A DNA stretch of 64,000 bases, from assembly GCA_028819195.1 (NCBI GenBank), contig JAPPMF010000002.1:84077-148076 (forward strand), written 5' to 3'. This document shows positions 56,842 to 64,000 of this stretch, piece after piece. A program made the position numbers and the translations under genes. This stretch comes from Bin55 sp028819195. GTDB taxonomy: Bacteria > Pseudomonadota > Gammaproteobacteria > Pseudomonadales > Azotimanducaceae. The notes under the pieces were generated by a model that was not told the origin of the DNA, did not search any database, and saw only the letters and a program-made list of their open reading frames with translations. Within the stretch, counting starts at the first letter, position 1. Each line of letters begins with the position of its first letter.

Positions 56842-58272
56842 ATGCAACGATTTCTTTCACTCGTAACGATTATTCTTACATTTATTGTCCCACTTTCCCT
56901 CGGTGCCGACGAAACTGCCTCCCAAGAATTCACTATCGTGGGAGACTTTTCCGAATGGGAAGGCGAGAGTACCGATGTGGAAGTTAAGTTATCTATTACG
57001 TCCTACGACGCTGAAGGAGTAGAGGAAAAACAGGTTATTGCGCGGTCGGTAGTCGATGAACAAGAGGTAGTACTGACGGGAACTGTCGACGATCCGAGAC
57101 CGGGTAGACTCGAAATTCTATTTGACGGCAAGAGGACAGATCGAGGAACTCTAATCTTGGAACCTGGTGCTAGGTACCGGTTTACCTATCGAGGTCCATT
57201 TCGCCAAGTGGTTTTTACTGGCGGTGGGGAACGACACCAACGGACCCTTGGCTATCAAACAGAAGCAGAATTTCTCGAATTAGACGAGAAATATGGTGCA
57301 AGTGTCGTTAAATGGTCTGAACAGAGTCAAATGAAGGAACAAGAAAAAACGGAGATTGATTCAGTCGAAGCAAGTGAACCAACCGAAGAAACTTCCATCG
57401 AAACTCCCCGTACTGTTTCTATTCACGGTAAAGTACTCGATTGGGATAACATGGATTGTATTGACTGGGGGAATATTGACGAAACTCCACCAGTGGAAGT
57501 AGAGCCAAGCACAGAAGTTGAACAAACACAACCAGAACAACCGCGACCAGAACCAGATGAGCTCGAGCTAGCTGAGCGGGAAATGTACAGCGCGATGGGA
57601 GAGCGTGCGATGTTCATGCGTGAACAAGAAAAGAAGATTATGGAGGAGGTGGCTACCGATGCGATTGACCGATTGCTTGCCATGGAACAAGACGCATACG
57701 GCTATACCACTAAGGCTATTGCTGCTTTCGATGCCTTAGAAGAAGAACTCGACACTGACATTTTTCAAAGTCGCGCCGCACCAAAACGCAACATGATCGC
57801 GAATCTCCTAAAAGCGCGCAAAATAGCAAAAACTATCGTTCCTGGCACGTCAATCCCAAATTTTGTCCTACCCGATGTCTCTGGGGAAGAATATTCGCTA
57901 GATAGGATTCTGACAAAACACGAGGTCGTATTAGTTGATTTTTGGGCATCATGGTGCGGTCCATGTATCGAACAGTTCCCGCACCTCAAGGAATTACATG
58001 CGAAATTTCAAGATAAAGGATTCGAAGTCGTTGGTGTATCGATCGATGAAACCGCAGAAGAATGGCACGAAGCCACTGAGACCTATGAATTTCCGTGGAT
58101 CAATTTAGCTGAACTGAAGGACTTTACCGGACCTGTCGCTGTCGAATTCGGCGTCGAATGGATTCCAATGAGTTATGTCCTTGATAGTGAAGGCTGCATA
58201 CTCAAGAAAGATCTTGAAACTGACGAACTGGCAGATTTTCTGAATGCCAGACTCGGAGAGTCAATCGAGTAG
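56842..58272 (+). CDS. TlpA-like periplasmic thioredoxin-domain protein (paralogue D)
   Basis: A 476-residue protein with a signal peptide (FLSLVTIILTFIVPLSLGADE) but no lipobox, so it is probably soluble in the periplasm, unlike its lipoprotein relatives. It has a beta-rich N-terminal domain, then an acidic Pro/Glu-rich linker (about residues 165-255), then a helical part and a thioredoxin fold with VDFWASWCGPCIEQFPHLKE and WIPMSYVLDSEGC. The catalytic CxxC is intact. It lies 51 bases after paralogue C, suggesting co-expression. The closest in-window relative of its thioredoxin part seems to be paralogue A (both keep ...WINL and VDSEGC/LDSEGC). Confidence 0.78.
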   Translation: MQRFLSLVTIILTFIVPLSLGADETASQEFTIVGDFSEWEGESTDVEVKLSITSYDAEGVEEKQVIARSVVDEQEVVLTGTVDDPRPGRLEILFDGKRTDRGTLILEPGARYRFTYRGPFRQVVFTGGGERHQRTLGYQTEAEFLELDEKYGASVVKWSEQSQMKEQEKTEIDSVEASEPTEETSIETPRTVSIHGKVLDWDNMDCIDWGNIDETPPVEVEPSTEVEQTQPEQPRPEPDELELAEREMYSAMGERAMFMREQEKKIMEEVATDAIDRLLAMEQDAYGYTTKAIAAFDALEEELDTDIFQSRAAPKRNMIANLLKARKIAKTIVPGTSIPNFVLPDVSGEEYSLDRILTKHEVVLVDFWASWCGPCIEQFPHLKELHAKFQDKGFEVVGVSIDETAEEWHEATETYEFPWINLAELKDFTGPVAVEFGVEWIPMSYVLDSEGCILKKDLETDELADFLNARLGESIE

Positions 58273-58375
58273 TTGCAAACGCGAGTCACTTGCTTTTAAG
58301 ATAACGTTGATTCTCGATTTAGTGATGACAAGTTCAAGTTGAGGTAGATCTTTTGAGCTTGTTTTTGGAAGAGCA

Positions 58376-58963
58376 ATGCTTCCTCTCATCTGTTATGTAG
58401 TACTCGCATTACTGATTTTTGTTTTCCGTATCGTGGTTCAAAAACACCGAACGGGAGACAGCGGGGTGCGCGTTTCGACACAATTAGCGACACCACTACA
58501 GAAACTAGCGACCTATCTGCAGATGCTAGTCCTTCTAGTAGTCTTAGTAATAGTGATTCTGGTCAGTCTAGACAAACTTCAACTTCACCTCGATCTTGGA
58601 ACTCCTGGTAAGATTCTTGGTGTTTCACTTTGTGGAGTAGGTACATCCATAATCATGATCTCCCAGTTTCAAATGGGAAAGTCCTGGAGAATTGGTGTAG
58701 ACGAATCTGAGAAAACCGAATTGGTTACTCACGGAATGTTTTCAGTCAGTAGGAATCCCATCTACTTTGGAATGATGATTGTAGGACTGGGCTTCGTCAC
58801 GTTAGTCCCGCATTATTCCATGGCGCTATGCTATGTATTGGCGGTTGTTGGTATTAATCTACAAGTTCGTAAGATTGAGGAACCTCACCTGAGTGGAGTT
58901 TTCGGTTCAGAGTATGTGGAGTATACGAAGAATGTCAATCGCTACATCCCGTGGAAGAAATGA
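58376..58963 (+). CDS. Isoprenylcysteine carboxyl methyltransferase-like membrane protein
   Basis: A 195-residue protein with about four or five hydrophobic helices. The C-terminal half has the ICMT/phospholipid methyltransferase pattern: SQFQMGKSWRIGVDE, LVTHGMFSVSRNPIYFGMM, and QVRKIEEPHLSGVFGSEYVEY ending in NRYIPW (SAM-binding side). In bacteria these enzymes have unknown or varied substrates (lipids, small cysteine-containing compounds); no prenylated protein is implied. It is placed between the TlpA-like genes and the convergent dsbD gene. Confidence 0.8.
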   Translation: MLPLICYVVLALLIFVFRIVVQKHRTGDSGVRVSTQLATPLQKLATYLQMLVLLVVLVIVILVSLDKLQLHLDLGTPGKILGVSLCGVGTSIIMISQFQMGKSWRIGVDESEKTELVTHGMFSVSRNPIYFGMMIVGLGFVTLVPHYSMALCYVLAVVGINLQVRKIEEPHLSGVFGSEYVEYTKNVNRYIPWKK

Positions 58964-58990
58964 AGCGATTAACTTTCAATCACTAGTTAC

Positions 58991-61177
58991 TCAGGCGTTC
59001 TCCATCGCATTGATCACAATCCCCGGAGTTAGTGCTGCAGGTAATATCACCGGCGCTTTAATATCTCCACCTGGCTTATAGTAGAGATACAAAGGTACAC
59101 CAGCACGGTTGTGACGCTTCAACTCCGCTCCGATTTCATCACCAAAATCGGTCCAATCGCCAACTAAAACTACAACTTCATTCTCCGCAAAGTAATCTTG
59201 AGTTTTCTTTCGGTGTAATGCTACCCTCTCATTTGCTTTACACGATACACACCAATTTGCTGTGAAGTATGCAAAAATAGGTTTTCCTTCGGCATGGAAT
59301 TGTTCTACTCGAGCAGTTGACCACGCTAATTCTTCGACACGTTCAGGTTCCGGATGTGGATACCACGACCAAGCTGCGAACCCAATGAACAATACTGCAC
59401 AACCAGCGGCTGAAACTTTCCAGATCCTTTGAGTCACCTCACGACTTCTAGCCCAAGTCCAAAGAGCTAAAGCCAGGAGTAACATGAGAAGCAAAACGAC
59501 CATGACTGAATTGATATCGTCTTGCATAAGTTCGACATTGGGTTCGGGTCGACTGGCTTCTCGATTTCCTAATACCCAGAGTAACCAAATTGCTGTACCA
59601 TACATGGGGAACGCCAATATTCGCCGGAAGGTCTCCATCCACATTCCTGGTTTCGGTAATAGGTTGCGTAAAAACGGAAAGAAAGTAATCAACAAATACG
59701 GGAACGCAAAACCGATTGATAAGCCGGCAAATACTGCTAGAGCTACTGGTACCGACTGAAGTAACGCGTAGCCCGACGCTACTCCCATGAATGGTACGGT
59801 ACATGGCGAAGCAATGATAACCGCTAGCAATCCGGTGAAAAAGTCGCCAGTCCCACGTAGGTTAGTGAGTCGTTGTGTCAAACCTCCGAGATTAGCAAAC
59901 GAACCGCGGATTTCGAAGACACCAGAAAAGTTTAAGCCGACGGCTACCAATAACAGTGCTAAGACCGTAAGTACATACGGATTACCTAACTGAAACCCCC
60001 AACCTAATGTACTACCACTCACCGAGCGAATGAAAATCAAGATGCTAACCAGCAACAAGAAACAAACTAGTACACCAGCTGTGTACGCCAGCCCAGCAAT
60101 ACGAACCCCACTGACATTTTCTTTTGCCATCTCAGCTATCGACAACGCTTTCAGGCTCAGAATCGGTAAAACACAAGGCATTATGTTCAGAATCAGTCCG
60201 CCAAGAAACGCGTAGAGGATGTTCCGCAGGAATTCATTTAGCGAGAATTCAGCGGGAGACGAAGAGGCTGCAATGTCGTTTGAACCAAAGGCTAACGGCG
60301 CTCGAGTTCTAGTGGAGTCAAATTTGACCGAATCTAGTCGATTAACTCGTTGTGCGCCAAAAGCGAAAGTCTGGTGCAGACCGTCCGTGTCTGGTGCGGT
60401 TTTAAGGATCCCTTGGATTGTGTCGTAGTTGTCATGCTCTGTACCCACCGGTGTCTCAATACGTACTTTTCCAGCAGTTGCTTTGATTGTTTGGGCAACA
60501 GAGTGGTCGATTAGATTTTTGTTCTCGGGAAAGAACCACATGTCGTGTAATGAATCGACACCTTCCGGGATCGCAATATCGAGAACAACTTTGTTATCGT
60601 CGATAGTAAAACTTGCATTCCAATCCACTTCCGTTGGATGGAACGAACGAGTCATGACAAATTCTTCGCGCCATTCGGAGTAGTTGGTACCCGTACCCGT
60701 TGGAAGGGTAAGCGATATCTCACCTTTTTCAGGAATGCAATATTGATCGTCACAAACCAGCCAGTTCACTTTTCCGCCAATCGTAATCTCGTCGGCAACC
60801 GTCTCAGGTACTGAAATTGTCGAAATGAATAAGGTCGAGCCATCGTAACCATATGAAATGAAATCCATGAATTCGATAAACTCTGGGGATTTAAACTGCA
60901 GGTCACCAGCAGTGGTTCCTTCAGGTAACTCCCAATTAATTGTCGGAGGTAGTCCGGCGTAGCCGGGATTGATCCAGTAGATATGCCAACCTGGATCAGG
61001 TTCGAGATGGATAGCTACGTCGAAATTTGTACCCGGTTCAACAGTGGTAACTTCGGAGACCAAGTTCAGGACGGTATTGCCGACACGTTCCTGGGAGTAA
61101 GCAACAGTTGTCCATACTAACGTAGTCCCAAGGAGTACATAGGTAATTGTTTTCAGGTTTCGAACTAATCCATTCAT
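58991..61177 (-). CDS. DsbD/ScsB-type thiol:disulfide interchange protein
   Basis: A 728-residue three-part electron conduit. After a signal peptide, the N-terminal periplasmic domain carries a cysteine pair in WLVCDDQYCIPEKG. The central membrane domain (about eight helices) has its redox cysteines in NIMPCVLPILSLKAL and ASPCTVPFMGVASGY. The C-terminal thioredoxin domain has AYFTANWCVSCKANE. Such proteins pass electrons from cytoplasmic thioredoxin to periplasmic thiol proteins; the TlpA-like proteins nearby are plausible clients. The N-terminal motif with CIPE is closer to ScsB than to classical DsbD. It is preceded upstream by a separate copy of its own first domain. Confidence 0.9.
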   Translation of the reverse strand: MNGLVRNLKTITYVLLGTTLVWTTVAYSQERVGNTVLNLVSEVTTVEPGTNFDVAIHLEPDPGWHIYWINPGYAGLPPTINWELPEGTTAGDLQFKSPEFIEFMDFISYGYDGSTLFISTISVPETVADEITIGGKVNWLVCDDQYCIPEKGEISLTLPTGTGTNYSEWREEFVMTRSFHPTEVDWNASFTIDDNKVVLDIAIPEGVDSLHDMWFFPENKNLIDHSVAQTIKATAGKVRIETPVGTEHDNYDTIQGILKTAPDTDGLHQTFAFGAQRVNRLDSVKFDSTRTRAPLAFGSNDIAASSSPAEFSLNEFLRNILYAFLGGLILNIMPCVLPILSLKALSIAEMAKENVSGVRIAGLAYTAGVLVCFLLLVSILIFIRSVSGSTLGWGFQLGNPYVLTVLALLLVAVGLNFSGVFEIRGSFANLGGLTQRLTNLRGTGDFFTGLLAVIIASPCTVPFMGVASGYALLQSVPVALAVFAGLSIGFAFPYLLITFFPFLRNLLPKPGMWMETFRRILAFPMYGTAIWLLWVLGNREASRPEPNVELMQDDINSVMVVLLLMLLLALALWTWARSREVTQRIWKVSAAGCAVLFIGFAAWSWYPHPEPERVEELAWSTARVEQFHAEGKPIFAYFTANWCVSCKANERVALHRKKTQDYFAENEVVVLVGDWTDFGDEIGAELKRHNRAGVPLYLYYKPGGDIKAPVILPAALTPGIVINAMENA

Positions 61178-61238
61178 AGGTAATACCAGTATTAGTTTTA
61201 GTGTAGTTTATGTCTCACTTTGAAAAATTTTTCGACAG

Positions 61239-62120
61239 TCATTTATCGAATGGAGAACGGGTCCTCTCAGTCCCAAACTTTTGCACTCCTATATGGTCCT
61301 TGTGCTCTGATTCAAATTGATAATGTTGGGTTTCACCTTCATTGTTTTTTATGCGCAACACGGCTTTGATTTTTTCATATTTACCATACCGTGCCCCCGC
61401 TGGGGTTTGGATTCGTAAACTCCTATCGCCAAAGTGAACCTTCTGTGGTTTCGCATGGTCAATCAGTTTTTTTGCAGTTGGGAACAACCAGACTTCACTA
61501 TCAACACTGACTTCAAAAGGTAAATCAACATCTAGAACGACTTCTTCTTCAGTAGCTGTATACGAAGACGACCAATCAACTGTTGTGGGATGGGCGTCGC
61601 GGGCCGACTGAAAATCAGATTTCCATTTCGAGTTTAGCTGGCCGTCGCCTTTTGGTAGATTGAGTGATACGTTGCCATTTCCGGGAAGACAAATCGAATC
61701 GTCGCAAGCTAACCAACTGACTTTGCCGCTCAGTTTGTTCGTTTCAGCTATATCGCTACCGGGTTGAATTGTTACAAGGAACAGAGTTTCGTCGTCGTAG
61801 CCATATGACATAGTCCCTTGAAACGGCACAAAGTGAGGAACTTGATACTGGAATTCGCCCGCCGTGAAGCCCTCAGGTAGTTCCCACGACACGCGCGGCG
61901 CTTGTCCGTTGTCCCCTGGGTTGATCCAGTAGATGTGCCAACCAGGTTTGGGATCTAATTTAATAGCGACATCGAAGGCTTGATCTGGGGCAATGCTACG
62001 TACTTCCGAAATGAGTTCGTATGCGACTTGGTTTTGCGGTTGTGCGTGTAACCCAAAGCCGACTCCGAGTAGCATTACAGTAACTAAGATTTGTGCAGCG
62101 ACTAACGAGAAAGATTTCAT
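61239..62120 (-). CDS. Standalone DsbD/ScsB N-terminal-domain protein
   Basis: A 293-residue exported protein (signal ending GFGLHAQ). It is colinear with the first 280 residues of the following DsbD-type protein: GWHIYWINPG, VSWELPEGFTAGEF, SYGYDDETLFL, WLACDDSICLPGNG (both cysteines kept), HPTTVDW and ERTRSPF line up with the same elements there. It lacks the membrane and thioredoxin domains. It is therefore a free periplasmic version of the electron-accepting domain, born by tandem duplication. It might relay electrons from the membrane protein to distant clients. The genes are 61 bases apart and probably co-transcribed. Confidence 0.85.
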   Translation of the reverse strand: MKSFSLVAAQILVTVMLLGVGFGLHAQPQNQVAYELISEVRSIAPDQAFDVAIKLDPKPGWHIYWINPGDNGQAPRVSWELPEGFTAGEFQYQVPHFVPFQGTMSYGYDDETLFLVTIQPGSDIAETNKLSGKVSWLACDDSICLPGNGNVSLNLPKGDGQLNSKWKSDFQSARDAHPTTVDWSSSYTATEEEVVLDVDLPFEVSVDSEVWLFPTAKKLIDHAKPQKVHFGDRSLRIQTPAGARYGKYEKIKAVLRIKNNEGETQHYQFESEHKDHIGVQKFGTERTRSPFDK

Positions 62121-62212
62121 AATAAACTGACCGACGTGTAAAGAAAAGTTCTGTGTTGAAAAGTTATCACACTAGAATTTTACCTTTAAATATTGACGGG
62201 TGAGTCGACCGG

Positions 62213-63172
62213 GTGTTAACAACTGAAGAAGTAACCTCGACGAAATTGTTGATCAAACGTGTTTTATCGAGTATTGATTTGCGTGGTTATTACGAAACCA
62301 CGAGCAGAGAAGAGGCAGAACACTTACTTCAGCTCGGGTTTTGTGCAAATGAAATTGGAATCGTATTACCACACGAACTAGAACGTTTAGATGTCGCGAG
62401 CATTCGAGCGAATTTCCAGGAATCGAAGTGGCAAAAGACCATCGATTTGCAAGTCGTACCCTGTATAGCAAGTACGAACATTGAACTCCTATCGTTAGCT
62501 GAGTCCGAGAGTATTCACCTGCGCGTATTGCTCGCGGAATTACAGATTCAAGGTAGAGGACGATTCAGTCGAGATTGGCTTTCACCGTTTGGGCAAAATG
62601 TGGCTTTGAGTATGGGAGTCGAATTAAACGTAAACTCGTCCGAGGTATCGGCATTGAGTTTAGTTGTGGGGATCGCGGTAGCACAAACACTAGTATCGTT
62701 TGATATAGAAAATATTTCACTTAAGTGGCCGAACGACGTATTGTTGAATGGATTAAAAGTTGGTGGGATATTGGTAGAACTTTTCAGCGTGTCTTCGCCC
62801 ATGGTTGCAGTAATCGGTATTGGTTTGAACTATGGTAGTGGCAAACAACTTCAAGACCAGTTAAAAGATTCAGTGGGCGATTTGACTGACTGGTTAGAAC
62901 GTCCCGCCAGAAACCGGTTGTGTTCAGGTTTGATCGAGTCGGTTTACACCAATGTAGCGCACTTCAATCAAGTGGGATTTAAGGCATTTATTTCTCAATG
63001 GAACCAATTGGATGCTCTAGCTGGAAAACCCGTAAGTGTAAGCAAGGATAACGCGGAATTTACGGGAACGGCAAAGGGGATCCGAGATGATGGTGCGTTA
63101 CTCATTTGCGATTCAAATGGAGTTCAACAAGCACTTGTCGCTGGCGATGTTTCGATTAGGGAAGCAAAATGA
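62213..63172 (+). CDS. birA: Biotin--protein ligase BirA
   Basis: A 319-residue protein that attaches biotin to acetyl-CoA carboxylase BCCP. The catalytic domain shows STNIELL, the biotinyl-AMP loop region QIQGRGRFSRDWLSPFG (E. coli-type enzymes usually read GRGRRGRxW, so two positions differ), LKWPNDVLLNGLKVGGILVE and GIGLNYG. A C-terminal SH3-like domain is present (DALAGKPVSV to VAGDVSIRE). The first 85 residues are where a winged helix would be; the sequence is weakly helix-turn-helix-like, so repressor function is uncertain. The start is GTG 62213. It overlaps coaX by four bases. Confidence 0.93.
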   Translation: MLTTEEVTSTKLLIKRVLSSIDLRGYYETTSREEAEHLLQLGFCANEIGIVLPHELERLDVASIRANFQESKWQKTIDLQVVPCIASTNIELLSLAESESIHLRVLLAELQIQGRGRFSRDWLSPFGQNVALSMGVELNVNSSEVSALSLVVGIAVAQTLVSFDIENISLKWPNDVLLNGLKVGGILVELFSVSSPMVAVIGIGLNYGSGKQLQDQLKDSVGDLTDWLERPARNRLCSGLIESVYTNVAHFNQVGFKAFISQWNQLDALAGKPVSVSKDNAEFTGTAKGIRDDGALLICDSNGVQQALVAGDVSIREAK

Positions 63173-63870
63173 AGGAGTGTCTTGACTTAGATATTGGTAA
63201 TTCCAGTATTAAATGGAGAGTTGGGACACGGCAAGGTGTTGTACCCCATGGTGAACTACCAGACATTAATTGTGAAGTAGAACGAGTTCGAGTGTCTAGT
63301 GTTGCACTAGAGCGTCAAGAGTTGACTTCTCGGCTTCGAGAACGATATGGTAAAACTCCTGAATTTGCTCAGAGTACTCAAGAGCTTTGTGGGGTAACGA
63401 ACGGGTATAAAGTACCTAAACAACTCGGTGTAGATCGCTGGCTTGCATTGGTTGCAGCTTGGAACAAATTTCGAACGAATGTTGTTGTGTTCGATTTTGG
63501 AACAGCCATGACAGTAGACTACGTTGAACAAGACGGCACGCATCTTGGTGGGTTTATTGTGCCATCGGAGAAGAATATGCGCGAAGTTTTGGGCGATCGT
63601 ACACGTGATGTGCAAGTATCGAAAGCTAGTGAGCACTCGATCTCTTTCGATCCTGGGACGAATACCGACACAGCAGTCATTCGGGGTTTAGATTTTATGT
63701 GTCACACTTGGTTGTCAGGATGTATATCTTTAGGGATCGAACGGTTGGGTCTGGATACTTTGGTCGTTGTGTCCGGACGCGGCACTCAGAAGGTCAAGGC
63801 GTTCATTGATAGTCACTACATGTATGAACCGAGTTTGGTCCTTGACGGTTTAGCGATTGCGTTACCGTAA
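63169..63870 (+). CDS. coaX: Type III pantothenate kinase
   Basis: A 233-residue ASKHA-fold kinase for the first step of CoA synthesis, monovalent-cation dependent and not feedback inhibited by CoA in known members. Motifs: LDIGNSSIKWRV (phosphate 1), NGYKVPKQLGVDRWLAL, VVFDFGTAMTVDYV and GGFIVPSEKNM, and VVSGRGTQKV. It uses the pantothenate made by panB and panC of this window. It is coupled to birA through an ATGA overlap, the standard gammaproteobacterial pair ahead of the tRNA-tufB cluster. Confidence 0.94.
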   Translation: MKECLDLDIGNSSIKWRVGTRQGVVPHGELPDINCEVERVRVSSVALERQELTSRLRERYGKTPEFAQSTQELCGVTNGYKVPKQLGVDRWLALVAAWNKFRTNVVVFDFGTAMTVDYVEQDGTHLGGFIVPSEKNMREVLGDRTRDVQVSKASEHSISFDPGTNTDTAVIRGLDFMCHTWLSGCISLGIERLGLDTLVVVSGRGTQKVKAFIDSHYMYEPSLVLDGLAIALP

Positions 63871-63928
63871 GCGGATTCAAAACGTTTTGTTTGAATGTCT
63901 AGAATCGTCAGTTCTTTTTGTATTTTTT

Positions 63929-64000
63929 GCCGCCATAGCTCAGCAGGTAGAGCAGCTCACTTGTAATGAGAAGGTCCGGGGTTCGATTCCTCGTGGCGGC
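63929..64000 (+). tRNA. tRNA-Thr (anticodon TGT), 3' end outside the window
   Basis: The acceptor stem GCCGCCA pairs with TGGCGGC ending exactly at base 64000, so the discriminator base and CCA are cut off. Anticodon loop CTTGTAA; T-arm GGTTCGATTCC. This is the expected first tRNA of the cluster that precedes tuf-secE-nusG in relatives. Confidence 0.93.

Overview
The window is a chromosomal segment of a gammaproteobacterium with moderate GC content, roughly in the mid-40s percent by eye. The evidence is gene order: carB-greA-ftsH-glmM-tpiA-secG-tRNA-Leu-tRNA-fMet-rimP-nusA-infB-rbfA-truB-rpsO-pnp, then acs/pgi/panC/panB/pcnB, and later dksA, erpA-anmK-M23 peptidase-tyrS-rrn and birA-coaX-tRNA-Thr. 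This is essentially the Pseudomonas-type arrangement with some members absent (yhbY, rlmE, folP, panD and folK are not where expected). I cannot name the genus; the 16S rRNA is divergent at several normally invariant positions.

Layout. 1-7.9 kb: housekeeping genes on the + strand (carB end, greA, ftsH, glmM, tpiA, secG). 7.9-11.4 kb: an accessory pocket between tRNA-Leu and initiator tRNA with a small Cache-domain protein and a large exported Cache/outer-membrane beta-barrel gene broken by one in-frame TAA. 11.7-20.2 kb: the translation/RNA operon rimP to pnp. 20.2-26.7 kb: a minus-strand operon pcnB-panB-panC-pgi-acs. 26.9-34.1 kb: a decaying accessory zone with one intact TlpA-like lipoprotein, a broken tandem copy of it, a PPOX-type flavoprotein, a fossil IS end and two dead transposase genes. 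34.3-38.6 kb: a TonB-dependent receptor and a metal-efflux-type permease. 38.7-47.7 kb: dksA (with a long basic extension), sfsA, adenosine kinase, hemL, hemJ, erpA, anmK, M23 peptidase, tyrS. 47.7-53.4 kb: a complete rrn operon (promoter, boxA, 16S, tRNA-Ile, tRNA-Ala, 23S, 5S, terminator). 53.4-62.1 kb: an accessory periplasmic redox island: three TlpA-like proteins (one without catalytic cysteines), an isoprenylcysteine-methyltransferase-like membrane protein, a DsbD/ScsB-type thiol reductase and a standalone copy of its N-terminal domain. 62.2-64.0 kb: birA, coaX, tRNA-Thr.

The most striking observations are in the rRNA operon. The 23S gene carries G at the position equivalent to E. coli A2059 (macrolide site). 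The 16S gene carries G at C1192 (spectinomycin site) and an A-U pair instead of C1409-G1491 at the aminoglycoside site. Several other 16S changes are paired compensatory substitutions that also disrupt common PCR primer sites. The best candidate for a little-described system is the redox island, in which an exporter of reducing equivalents (DsbD-type) sits beside a family of paralogous thioredoxin-fold proteins, including a cysteine-free member. A second candidate is the Cache/outer-membrane barrel pair at 8-11 kb.
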